Shown here in pieces: positions 46,746-57,200 of a DNA stretch of 64,000 nucleotides (position 1 is the stretch's first letter; the number at the start of each line of letters is the position of its first letter). Position numbers and translations under genes: made by a program. Below the pieces are notes generated by a model. It was not told where the DNA came from and did no database searches. It saw only the letters and a list, made by a program, of their open reading frames with translations. Source of the stretch: Schistocephalus solidus (Eukaryota > Platyhelminthes > Cestoda > Diphyllobothriidea > Diphyllobothriidae); the NCBI GenBank assembly GCA_017591395.1, contig WEDG01004103.1, positions 23,847-87,846 of the forward strand. The letters run 5' to 3'.

Positions 46746-47785
46746 CTAGATAAAGCGTTAGGTGACCAAATTTATAATTACAATCCGATGACGCCTGTGC
46801 CCAATGGTATACTGGTTAATGCATAAATTCGGGAACATACAAAGCTACAAGTTTCATGAGTTCAGAAACAGACATTTTGCACTACATTTACTTTTGCACC
46901 AAATGATATCTATTAGTTGCTGCGGTGCGTAATGTCTGCAAGAGTGAACTGCGCTATCCGGTTTCCAGGAGGCCAGTTTCATTGTCGAACTCTCCAATGC
47001 GTGCCATAATGGTCGCGTACGTTGATTTTCTAGAAGGAGTTTGAGAGCAAGTCATTATTTGAGAGAACATAGAATATATCAGCCATGTAAAGATAAATAT
47101 GAGCATATATTAAAGAACAAGGGCGAAAGCATCCTCCTTTACGTTCAATTTGCAAATTCCTTGCATGAAGAAATGAAATTTTGCAGTTTTTAGAAATTTC
47201 TAATAAGAGGCTTTTCTGGAACATTAAATGTTCATTTACATAGCATGGTGTCTAAATTTATATGAATGCTTTAGTTGACTAACGGGATGGAGTCAAACTC
47301 GAGTGCAAAGCTTTACAAGTTCTAAATATAAGCTTCTAAGTAGCAGCGAGGTATGTGCAAGTTACCGGAAATGGAAATTATACCGAACATAATTATGATA
47401 CTTAAACGGTAAGTGAGACTCTTTGTCCGCAAAATATATCGGCATTTCAAAGAACTCATTTGCCGAGGATGCCATTTTCTGCAATTTTTAGATAAGGAAG
47501 GATGCTTCGAGCCAGTTTGTTGTAAAGCGTGCCTGAATATATAAGGAAGTCAAGAATCAATCTAAAACTCGTAAAACACTGGAGGAGAAATGTTGGGCGA
47601 AAACAATCCTCGTAGATGTGAAATGAAAGTCAGCATTTCTAGTAAATGTAATGTCTCTAAATCAGACTGAATGCTAAATCATAGTGAAATCCTAATTAAG
47701 TAGTCCTTTTCAGCCGAAAAATTATTTTAGAATTTCACTCTGCCGCTCAATAGTAAGACTTCCAATTTTATAAATGCATTAAGTT
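46746..47785. other. unassigned DNA with weak internal repetition
   Basis: No gene recognised. Some phrases recur about 400-475 bases apart, such as GGGCGAAAGCATCCTC (47.12 kb) and GGGCGAAAACAATCCTC (47.60 kb), and TGGTGTCTAAATTTATATGAATGCT (47.25 kb) versus TAATGTCTCTAAATCAGACTGAATGCT (47.65 kb). This suggests an old degenerate repeat that I cannot bound. Confidence 0.4.
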
Positions 47786-47789
47786 GGCA

Positions 47790-47930
47790 TATACACTACT
47801 CATGAATTAGAGCGAAGTTAAAAACCTAGATGCACACTTCGCCGATATTTTCACAGCTACCTGATGCATCTGCGAGGGGTTCAGCTTCCTAGTGGGTCGC
47901 CAAGTGACCGCTCGGTGGGTTCTCGTTTTT
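47790..47930 (+). repeat. dispersed repeat R1, solo copy, plus
   Basis: Contains CACACTTCGCCGAT, ACCTGATGCATCTGCGAGGGG, TTCAGCTTCCTAGTGGGTCGCC. Parallels the arms of the foldback element at 48.70-49.15 kb (CGTGTTTCGCCGATCTTGTG, ATGACGCAACTGTGAGAGTT, TCAGCTCATCAGTGGGTCCC) and the copy at 58.6-58.8 kb. Confidence 0.65.
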
Positions 47931-48074
47931 AAAATGTGGCTACATATAAAGCTTATAATAAGGGGAGGAATACGAAGTCAAGATCCGGGACATTATGTTT
48001 TTATTGTCAGCCTCGAAATTTCAGCGAAAAGCTCAGTGGCACCCAAGTGACCTAGGAGCGGTCTCCTGGTGCAA

Positions 48075-48545
48075 AATGACTTGATTTATGTGGTCGGAAG
48101 ATCGTCCTTTTTATGGAGAACGGCCTAAGGCGGAGCGAAGACGTAACTTTGAGCGACATAGCAGACCAAGCCGGTTGTGGAAAGCAGGCTTCAACGCATG
48201 CAGCCAATCTTCGTGGGCAGCAGCCTCTTGTATTGCTCACGCATGCGGCCGATCGAACTTTCGAGATTTTCCCGCGAGGGCATTCTCGCGCACGAAATGG
48301 CCGATCAACGGCCGACACGCCATACGCCGAATGGTACTGGAACGCCCTTCATGACTGGCACGCGATAGATTGGCATGTTAAAGGATGCTCAGCGTACAAA
48401 ATAAACAAGGCGAGTTTTGCATAGAGAAAACTTCGTGTTTGCAGGCTGAGAATAAACTCTTTGTTGTCCTAAGCGGCTCTCCTTCTCTTCCATCTAGCCG
48501 TCGGGTTCATACAGTACTTCGGCAGGTCCTGTTATTGCCTTATTA
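48075..48545 (+). repeat. GC-rich, LTR-like island
   Basis: An abrupt GC-rich block with open frames on both strands, none with a domain. Near its right edge it has GAGAATAAACTCTTTGTTGT (an AATAAA signal), followed by a C/T-rich CTCTCCTTCTCTTCCATC stretch and GGGTTCATACAGTACTTCGG. A polyadenylation signal with a pyrimidine-rich U5-like stretch is how many Ty3/gypsy LTRs end. I cannot show matching ends or target duplications, and the edges are approximate. Confidence 0.3.
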
Positions 48546-48699
48546 AATTTCTGAAGAAAATAATTGGAGTAAATCCTTCGAATTAAACCTTTACGCGTTC
48601 AGTCCGAAATTTAAGATGAACATTTCAGACGAAATTATTCAGCCACTGTGTAATAAGAGCGAATATTAACAAACTGCAAAATGGCATTCAGTAGTATAA

Positions 48700-49150
48700 A
48701 TAACGTAATTATTTACCTCACTGACAGCACAGGTTCTAACTAAAAGCCCAGACACACGTGTTTCGCCGATCTTGTGCCGCTGTATGACGCAACTGTGAGA
48801 GTTTCAGCTCATCAGTGGGTCCCCCGGCGTTTCCTGTGCGTTTTTTGATGTGAACCCAGTTTTACCCTGCCTTGTTTTAGTTCCGAGGAAATAGATGCGA
48901 GACCTAGTATCTAAAGGCTTTTTCCGAAGCATTTAATCGAAGCTCACGCAATAATTTCCTCAGTAGTTACAGAGGACAGGGTGAAACTAGAGCTCGTTTA
49001 CCAGAACACACGCAAGGGAAGCTGGTGACCTACCGGAGAGCTGAACCCCTCGCAGCTGCGTCATGCAGGGGCACAAAATAGGCGAAGCACGCGTGTCCAA
49101 ACTTTAAGCTAGTACCTGTGCTGTCAGCATGGCAATTAATTACCTCGATC
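48700..49150. repeat. foldback element made of two inverted R1 copies
   Basis: The left arm (48700-48840) reads CTCACTGACAGCACAGGTTCTAACT, ACACACGTGTTTCGCCGATCTTGTGC, TATGACGCAACTGTGAGAG, TCAGTGGGTCC. The right arm (49015-49150), reverse complemented, has the same blocks in order. The arms are about 130 bases with clear but imperfect identity; the loop is about 175 bases with no frame. It could be a MITE-like foldback transposon or two R1 insertions head to head. Confidence 0.7.
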
Positions 49151-50070
49151 CTGTTATTTTTGGCACTCAATGACTGACGCGTTCATCATCTTTGTCGATA
49201 ACTTTCCTTTTTGCTTTTAAGTCACCTATATTTTAAGGTTTCTCGCTGTCATCTTTCTTCAAGTAAACACTCCCTCTCTGTCCTGCTCGAAAAACTGAGT
49301 AATATGCTCCGATCTGCCGTCTTATTCACTTCAATAACAGACTTACTAAATCTTTATCCTCGTGAGGATTAGTTTCACAGGAAAATCCGTACAGCTTTAC
49401 CGAGTAAATTTATTTTTGCTAGAATAAAATGCAAAAGAGGACATGACAGCAGTTAAGTTTTACCAATGGCAGTCTCGGTGTGAAACTTTCGAATTTTTAA
49501 TAATTGTGTCGGTCACCGTGATTGGTTGTATACGCGCCGTTGAGGGAAAGTACACACCAAAGTCTGCTAACTCGTGGTCATTTTGGAAAATGAAAGGAGA
49601 ATGATTTCTACCATCGCCGAAATTGACTTGATTTTTAAGTTTTCAAAATGATTTGCAGGAAACACCAACTGACCACAGAGGCCTTAAAAATTTGTTTTTA
49701 GTAGTTAGCGTGCTTGTCCAGCATTCTCGATCTTAAAAATAGCCACGTAGATTAGTGCATAATAACGAAAATGCTTTCAGAAATCGCACAGACAGCTGTA
49801 GCCAAATGAGATCCTCAAGCAACCACGAGGTAAGTCTCCTATGTAAGTGTAAATTTTCTAGCATTTATTAGGCTCTAGCGATCGGTATAAGGCGAAACAG
49901 TTGGTTTTACAAAGATTGCGAATTTTTGCGATTTCACTTCAACGGTATAGGAACCCAGCGATTTCAGGGTAGGGATAGTCGCCTAAACTGGGCACGGGAA
50001 TAGGAACGGCCCGCTCGCTTAAAATTGGGCGGCCTTACGGTAACTTTCAGGAAGGGTGAATATAGCCGTG
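49151..50070. other. unassigned DNA
   Basis: No frame above 60 codons and no repeat that I recognise. Confidence 0.5.
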
Positions 50071-50073
50071 TCT

Positions 50074-50420
50074 TAATGCTGACACCTACCCTAACATGAA
50101 ACTAACCTCTCTCCTTATTTTAGCCCTAGCCCTACTCTTAACCGAAACCTTACACTCAACCTTACTCTCAACCTTACTCAACCTTACTCAACCTTACTCA
50201 ACCTTACTCTCAACCCTACTCTTAACCGAAACCTTACACTCAACCTTACTTAATGCTGACACCTACCCTAACATGAAACTAACCTCTCTCCTTATTTTAG
50301 CCCTAGCCCTACTCTTAACCGAAACCTTACACTCAAACCTATACTTACAAACCGAAACCTTACACTCTTCGCCTAATGATGGCCCTAACCCCAACTCCGA
50401 TCTTTGCCTCAAATGAAAAC
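50074..50420 (-). repeat. telomere-like C-rich minisatellite with 177-base higher-order unit
   Basis: The plus strand is C-rich, made of variants of CCCTAA, CCTTACTCAA and CCGAAACCTTACACTCAA. A long unit starting TAATGCTGACACCTACCCTA occurs at 50074 and again at 50251, exactly 177 bases on, and continues in both through CTCTCCTTATTTTAGCCC. Inside the first unit (CAACCTTACT) repeats four or more times. The array is open in one frame for over 100 codons (50096-50416) only because the repeat lacks stops; I do not call that a gene. Confidence 0.85.
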
Positions 50421-50700
50421 CTCACCCTAAATCTAATACTTCCCATCATTTCCTTGGAACTTGGCGTAAAGTCATATGTATTTTGGACGCTTCTTTTTAC
50501 TGTGTCCTGCTTCGGCGGCCATACAAGGCATCCTTACCGATTTTCGCATGGATTTTGGAAGATTGTTAAATCTTTTTTTACTTTCGCCTGAGTTGACGCA
50601 TATTTAAACGTGTATTCGGAGCAACTATTCCGCAAAAATGGCACCAGATAATGGTTCAGTCAGGAGGAGTTACTGCTATAAGTAGCACCGTGTTACAGCA
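50421..50700. other. unassigned DNA
   Basis: Nothing recognised beyond the edge of the minisatellite. Confidence 0.5.
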
Positions 50701-50714
50701 CTAAATTTTTGGCG

Positions 50715-50822
50715 AGTTTAGGGTTAATACCAATGTCGTAGTTAATAGAGTTACAGTTAGAATAAGTGTTGGGAGGCTTAGCGATAGGGTTATGATTCGG
50801 GTTTGGGTTAAAGTTAGAACAC
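50715..50822 (+). repeat. degenerate GGGTTA-type tract
   Basis: TTTAGGGTTAATACC, GATAGGGTTATGATTCGGG and TTTGGGTTAAAGTTAG occur within 110 bases, in G-rich orientation opposite to the 50.1-50.4-kb array. The two tracts face each other across about 300 bases, as at a degenerate inverted telomere-like block. Confidence 0.5.
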
Positions 50823-51079
50823 GAGAATGGGTACTCCCTCTTGGAATGTAGGGACAAATTTCCTGTAACAAGGGCGAGAGGTGCCTATATCCGGATCAAG
50901 TTGCTAATTTTTCCGGGGGTTTTAAAAATAAACTCACTGCTGGGTTCTCATTGCAAATCGAGCGTGGACGGCCAAACCACGCAAACAAATTCGTGCTAGG
51001 ACGATCAACTTGGCCCCGAGGAGGTTACAGTCCACAGTTAATATTGCAATAAAAATAATCAAACAAGGCAGAAGGGAAC

Positions 51080-51259
51080 CTACATTTTTTCCACAAGGCC
51101 CTGTGTGAAGGTGGCTGATTGCCCTGCTTTGAAGCTATCCGGTCTCTCTGCCTCCTGTCGGCGTTTGTAAGCCAAATAAATATTCTCCACCTCAAAGACT
51201 ATGGGCATTATGAGGCAGAAAATCGCGGATCCCGCAAGCCAGATCAGTAGGATATGCAT
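51080..51259 (-). CDS. DUR3-like gene, last exon
   Basis: Acceptor CTCCTTTTAG at 51260. Fifty-nine codons and TAG (51082-51080): a final helix (ILLIWLAGSAIFCLIMPIVF) ending in a P-I-x-x-E type turn common to DUR3 C-termini, then a charged cytoplasmic tail (YKRRQEAERPDSFKAGQ). No clear minus-strand polyadenylation signal was noticed just downstream. Confidence 0.8.
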   Translation of the reverse strand: MHILLIWLAGSAIFCLIMPIVFEVENIYLAYKRRQEAERPDSFKAGQSATFTQGLVEKM

Positions 51260-54200
51260 CTAAAAGGAGAAATGAGCATTATGCCAGGTCTTACAGAGAC
51301 AAAACTGTACTTAGGGCTTTAATACGTGGACAAAATAATAAAATAGACCTAGTATTGTCTGAAACCACAGCTTTTCCACCTACTAGAGAAAGAGAGAGTT
51401 AAGAAGTCTTAGTTGATGACATTCCCAATACGGCCCACAACATGGTGGACACAGGGACTGCGAATTGCAAGCGGTTTAGCTTATCACGACGTCATATTTG
51501 CACAGTCTCTATTGCACTCGTTCCCCCTCACCAACCTGGGCCCTGGTGTCAAGACAGAGTGTATTGGACTGAGGCCGGGATCGGGTGTGGGTGGCTGATA
51601 CAAAGTGAACCCGCGCCTAGGCGTGCCACCACCGCGATTTTTCAGAAAAAGAAAAGGGGCGGATCGGAATTCAGCAATCACACATAAGGAAGGGGCCATT
51701 GCATCGTGAATCTCTGCCCGGGAACGGAAGTGAGTTATCCCGTCCGTTTGCAGCCTTCAAACTCACGGCTTTTAGCACAACATGCTAAAGTCAAGCGTGT
51801 CATATTGTTTCTAGTGGTTAGTATGCGCTGACCACTGTTAACTTCTCTCTCCCCACTCACAGGCACTAGTCCACTGCCCGAACTGGTCACTTGCCTGATG
51901 TGGGAGTTGGGCGCAGTGCCTGACAAAGCTATAGAGCCCTATTGCAGGTGGCACACACAAGCACGATCTAGCCCACACACAACGAACCAGGATTTCTCAA
52001 AAAGATGTGAGCGGCTGGGATCACATGCATTTACATAGGCGTAACTCCAGAGATTCGGGCATTTTAAAGTAGCGGGCCGTAAACAATTTAAGTGTTGCAG
52101 TTGCTTTCGAATCATTTCGAGAGAGTGATTCCCTCCTCGCCTCCCACCGAGAATTCACTTTTATATTCTGAAAGTTTATTTGGTATGTATGTTTACTGAG
52201 TATGTTTTGTACCATAAATAATGTCGAAATGACCCGACTTACCCAAGCTTGAAACATTTGGTAGTTTAAGCTCTCGGGAATAACAGCTGCTGTTGGTATG
52301 ATGACAGCGAAAAGAAGGACAACGGAAACTACACAGCGAGTGAGAACTGTTGAGGAGAACCCGAATGCCCGCTGAACGTCGTCTAACCGGGGTCGTCCCT
52401 CTGTTAGCAGATGTGCATTTCGTAAACCCAAATCGCTAGGCAAATTAAACAAGAAGAGTTTTAAATTCAACCGATTAAGGGCGGTAATTTTAATTCCCCG
52501 AAACAAGGTAAGATTAGGCCATTAAACATACAGTTCTGTGTTAGGGGTTTGATCGTGTGTGCAAAAGTCTTCGGTCAAAAACCGCATCTTATGTCTGGAT
52601 ATAAACTGGAATGCTCTAAGGGTAATGCCCGTTTGAATGCATTGTTCTGCGCTTCTCAACTAGCTTAGCCCATTTTATCCCGTGAATTGCTAATTTAAAG
52701 GTTACATTCATAGTTTCTCAGGGAAATGATTTTTGATATTTTTAATACATGTACTGGCCAAAACGTCAGAGAGCAGTATATATGTATTAAGGAGCGGATG
52801 CAGAAAAGGCCCGTGGCCAAAAGCGTGTTCAAAGTTTGTTAATGGTTAATTTTTTTCAATAAATGCGATTGTAACAGTACCACTTTATTGATGTTACAGG
52901 ACCCTCTGAGCCTTCAAAACACTCACATTTACGTCATGTAGCAGGCAAAACTTTCCAAAACATTATATGGGGGCATAGTTATTACGGTAACTGTGATTAT
53001 TATGAAAACAGTTTATTAAGGTAGTAGGCACTAATAGCCGATAGATTTTGACAGTACACTGCTAGTCTTTGGGCGTTTACTGCATTCAATTCGAATGTGT
53101 CAGTAACCTTCGTTACTAACCGAGATAAGTGATAATTACTCGGGTTTTATTTCACATTTTCCTATACAGTTCATGGGAGCCCTCTCAGCAAGAAAACCTT
53201 AACAGGTCACGCATCTATGTTTTTAGCCAGGACCTGCCAAGTAATTCGAACAAATTGGATATTGCGCTCAAGGCTGAAGAAAAAATCAGCTAAGTAAAAG
53301 AACATAGTTCAATTTACAAAAGGGACAAGGGAACGAAAGCATCTGAGAGAGGGCATGAAGGATTCAACTGTTCAAAATTAGGTAACACAGAACAAGTAAG
53401 GTAGTCTCTCGACGTCAGTGCTTTAATTTTTTTACATTTTTCTTCAAAATGTAAGCGCCAAGATTCTATCTTTCATAACAAGAGAGGAAGCTTTTGTCTG
53501 CTAGAATCCTGGCGAGTGTTTAAATGCTTGCATTTTTTCATAAAAATGTCTAAAATGCTTTGGACCAAAAGTTGGTACACTAACCCGGCATATATTTCAG
53601 GCCACGGCTGCAGCGGATTGTCGATGGCACGGGTCTCTTCCCAGACCTCGAGTTCACTCTCCTCTGTGAGCTTCTTGGCAGAGGCGAAAGTTACAATAAC
53701 CGGAGCAATGAATCCGGCTACAAGGCTCATAAGTGTGCCCAGACCCAGGAAGGAAAGTTTCGCTAAAATGACGAGGAATATGCAGAGACACAAACAGACA
53801 CCAGTTGAAGTTCAAGTTCATCTCGGATGCCATACTAGCCAACGAAGAAGTAGAATGAGTTCTGAAGTTAGTAGATATGGATAAACATGAGGAAACCGAA
53901 ACATTTCTTTCGTTTATGTAATTAAATTGTGGCATAAGTACCATTCGGTTTAATGAGCATCATTATTGCAATCTCGGTGTTGCTTTTGAGAGATTCACTT
54001 GAATGTTAACAAATATTAAAAGTCAGTGGTGGATGACGCTCAACTTTCGGTTACGAGACTCACTCGGCCCGTTCTGCCTTGAGGCTCACTCTTGAGTCCT
54101 GCCAGCAGCTAATAGTACAGAAACCAACAAGTCCGGGGCTCAAGGTTAAGAGCGCTGTAGTTCTACTCAATGGGTTGCGGGCTTAAGCCTCGAGTGGTGC

Positions 54201-57200
54201 ACCAACCGGGGTTGAGTATGACAGGCTGACGATGGCTAACAAGCCAGAAATGGACATTCCAGTCTCCTTTGTTCTTTTCGGCAATATTCTTCTATTATAT
54301 AAATAGACAGTAGTTTCCAATATTCAGACACATCATTGATAGGGAGCGTCCAAAATTTTTAGTCGCTGTGCTAACTTGTTGCCGGTCTGCTTAACTAACT
54401 CAGCTAGGTTATCCTTTGCACCCAAAGTGAATCAAAGAATTTTTTACTTTTTTCCGTGCATGCAGCAAGTATATTCCCTGCGAATGAGCGCAATTTAGGT
54501 AATAAGTTGTCATCCTACTGTGGTGGTTTCCGCTATAGACGGTAATAGCAACGGCTGCAGCTGTTCCCTTTCGAACTTACTATCGTAACCGACCAAATTT
54601 AGTCCACCTTCATCGCAAAGGAACTGAAACGAAATAACTCACCAAAGTGAGTGACCAGAATTCCAGCAACAGCGAAGACCACTCCTGACAGGATACCCAC
54701 CAACACTGCTAGACAGTTCAGTCGAGCCCAGTAAAAGGTGAGGTAGAGACTTCCAACGGCCGAAGCGCCCAATATGCTCACGTAAGTCATCAGGCTCATA
54801 GTAACAACCTAGAAAGGAAAAAATATAAAACACGATTAGCCTTTGGATACTTTCTGACGTGTTAGACGTCATCAGGTAGTCGTGACTCAGTCTCACGTCG
54901 TCATAAACCGGTATTTAACTCCGCACTCTTTGTCCATTGACAATAAACGCAGGCCCTTTTTAATGGACGAGGCAATGACTGCTCTATGAATTGCCACAAA
55001 AATATATTGATTAAATTAAAACTGGTAATCCATCAATCAAATTTCGGAACAGAAATAGATCCGTGTCGTTTTGCATCAAAGCTCCAATCGATAACTTTAG
55101 CGGACTGTCGCATAACGTCAAATACCTTAGCGATATGCGAGATAGGTACTGATGAGAGCAGCTAGCGCAATTAGTTCCAAATAAGTTGAAAAGTAATCAA
55201 CCATTTATATTTTTACCTCAACTACAATAAACTGAGGTTCAAACCGAGATCTTTTTATCATTTAAACTTGTTTTTACGCACTTGGTTGCGAGTGGGGGTA
55301 CTAAATGGAGGTGCAAGTTCATTGACATAGCAACAAGAAGGAACGCTCTTGCTTTGTCTCAAAACTTTGTTTATTTCCACCTTAGGCACTTGCACAGTAT
55401 GCTACCAGTGATGAGTCCTAGTAATCTCTCCCTACACACGTGACAAATGAAATATTAAGGTTAATTGCGCGCGTTCAGAAATACTAGACGCTGATTGGCC
55501 ACCTTACCCCGATGTGGTTTCCAAGCCCAATCTCTCGCGCTGTACGCAATACAGGTCGTTCCTGCACCCAGCTTTCTGTTTTGCATTCGCAACAGTGTTC
55601 AAATAGTGTCAGGAAATACTAGTAGGAGAAATGGCGATCAAGACAAGGTAGAGTGTCTGGCTCATCTTCCACCTTCGATTAGTCATACACAACATCAGAC
55701 TGAGGGAGGGGGCTTATGTCTAGAAATCGAATATGATTTATTTAGCCATTCTACTCCAAAATTTCTCTCGGCAGTCCTTAAATTAGTTTTCCGTTGTTCT
55801 GCCAGTATACTCAAATCTACGGTAGGTTTCCAATGTCATAAAATGTCAACCAAATTCTGAAATGTGTTTTTGATTCGAACAAATCCCTTAATTAGGGTTC
55901 TAATATTGATTATCTTGCAGCCTTATCTGAAGATATTGCTGTCAATACAGGATACCAACATCGGAAGGAGCTTCTTTCTGGTTGCCTGAAAAAATCTTCT
56001 CTGTAAAAAATGGCTACGCAAGTATTATGTACTTTCTCATTTTTTGGATGCGCCTATAAATGTAAAAATATTTTATGAAAATATGCACATATAATATAAA
56101 TTCTTGCACGCGTTTTGTAGAAAAGTAAGTCTTTTTCAACTTCAATCCGTAAAAAGGGCATCTTTTTGATGTGCAAGGTTTCTAATTATGAGATTTTTAA
56201 GGTCGTGAAATGTTCATCTACAATACCTCGTATCTGCCAATTGATAAAGGTTGCCTAGAAAATGCACAACGTTATTCAAATCTCTTGCAAACGTTTATGT
56301 GCACTATGTAACATCTCCCTCATAACGCAGGGAAATGCGTGATTAGCTTTAGGCAGAATGTATAAAACAGGCAGTTCGGAAACTTAAAAATACAAGTTTA
56401 CCGGCCAGTAGCGTTCACAATTCATCGCTTTTAAAAAATATGTTATGTTTGGGTGTGAGCTGGTAGATACGATTTGGGGAGCTTCCTTTTTCCATGTCTT
56501 TGGATTGCGCACGGAAATAGGTATCCCCGTATCTCAAGCGGTCTTGCGCTACATTTCAGGCACAAACTTCTGTCGATGAGGCAGCTCTCAATAAGGTGTA
56601 TTAAAAATGCTAATTCAGAACCTATAACTTACACCGAAATCCTCAGTAAAGCGATCGATTATATGCTTAAAATCGACAATAAGCTCTGCCGTGTCTAAGA
56701 CTCAATGGTCACCTGTAGTGACAAACTTCCTGCATCGTGATCTGAGGTCGTAGCAGGCTTTGACTGGGCTTTTGAAAGGGCAGACGGCCAACAATAATCG
56801 TTAAAATAGGAGAAACTGTTGGCACATGTGCCGGAAGGCAGAAATCAAAACTGTCGCCATCGGACACTGATACAGCCTTTCCAATGCGTATTTAAAAGAT
56901 ATGAAAGGTTTCTAAATTCTGCAAAAATTCAAAAGAGTTGGTTCAGTTTGCTGCGTGCCATGGCAAGAATACTGATGGAAAGTCCCGTCACTTTGAAAGG
57001 AAAGCGACGATGTAGAGGAAAGAAATCTTGGTGGATTATCGAACAGAGCCATTTTTAATTTAGTGTATATCCGTCAAACTTGCAGACGAGAACGAACCAG
57101 TACAAGACAGCAGGAAAAGGTGAGATAGGCATTAAATCACCCTGCTTTGTCTGACGTGCAAGCCAAGTTATGTTTTATCGCCCACTTTTCGCACGTCCGA

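Noticed and set aside
48052..48424. Overlapping arginine-rich genes on both strands
   Set aside because: Open on several frames because of high GC content; no domain, no preferred frame.
50096..50416. A 106-codon leucine/threonine-rich repeat protein
   Set aside because: The frame is the translation of a minisatellite that happens to lack stops.
50074..50420. A true chromosome end
   Set aside because: Repeats are irregular with a 177-base superstructure, and ordinary sequence continues on both sides.
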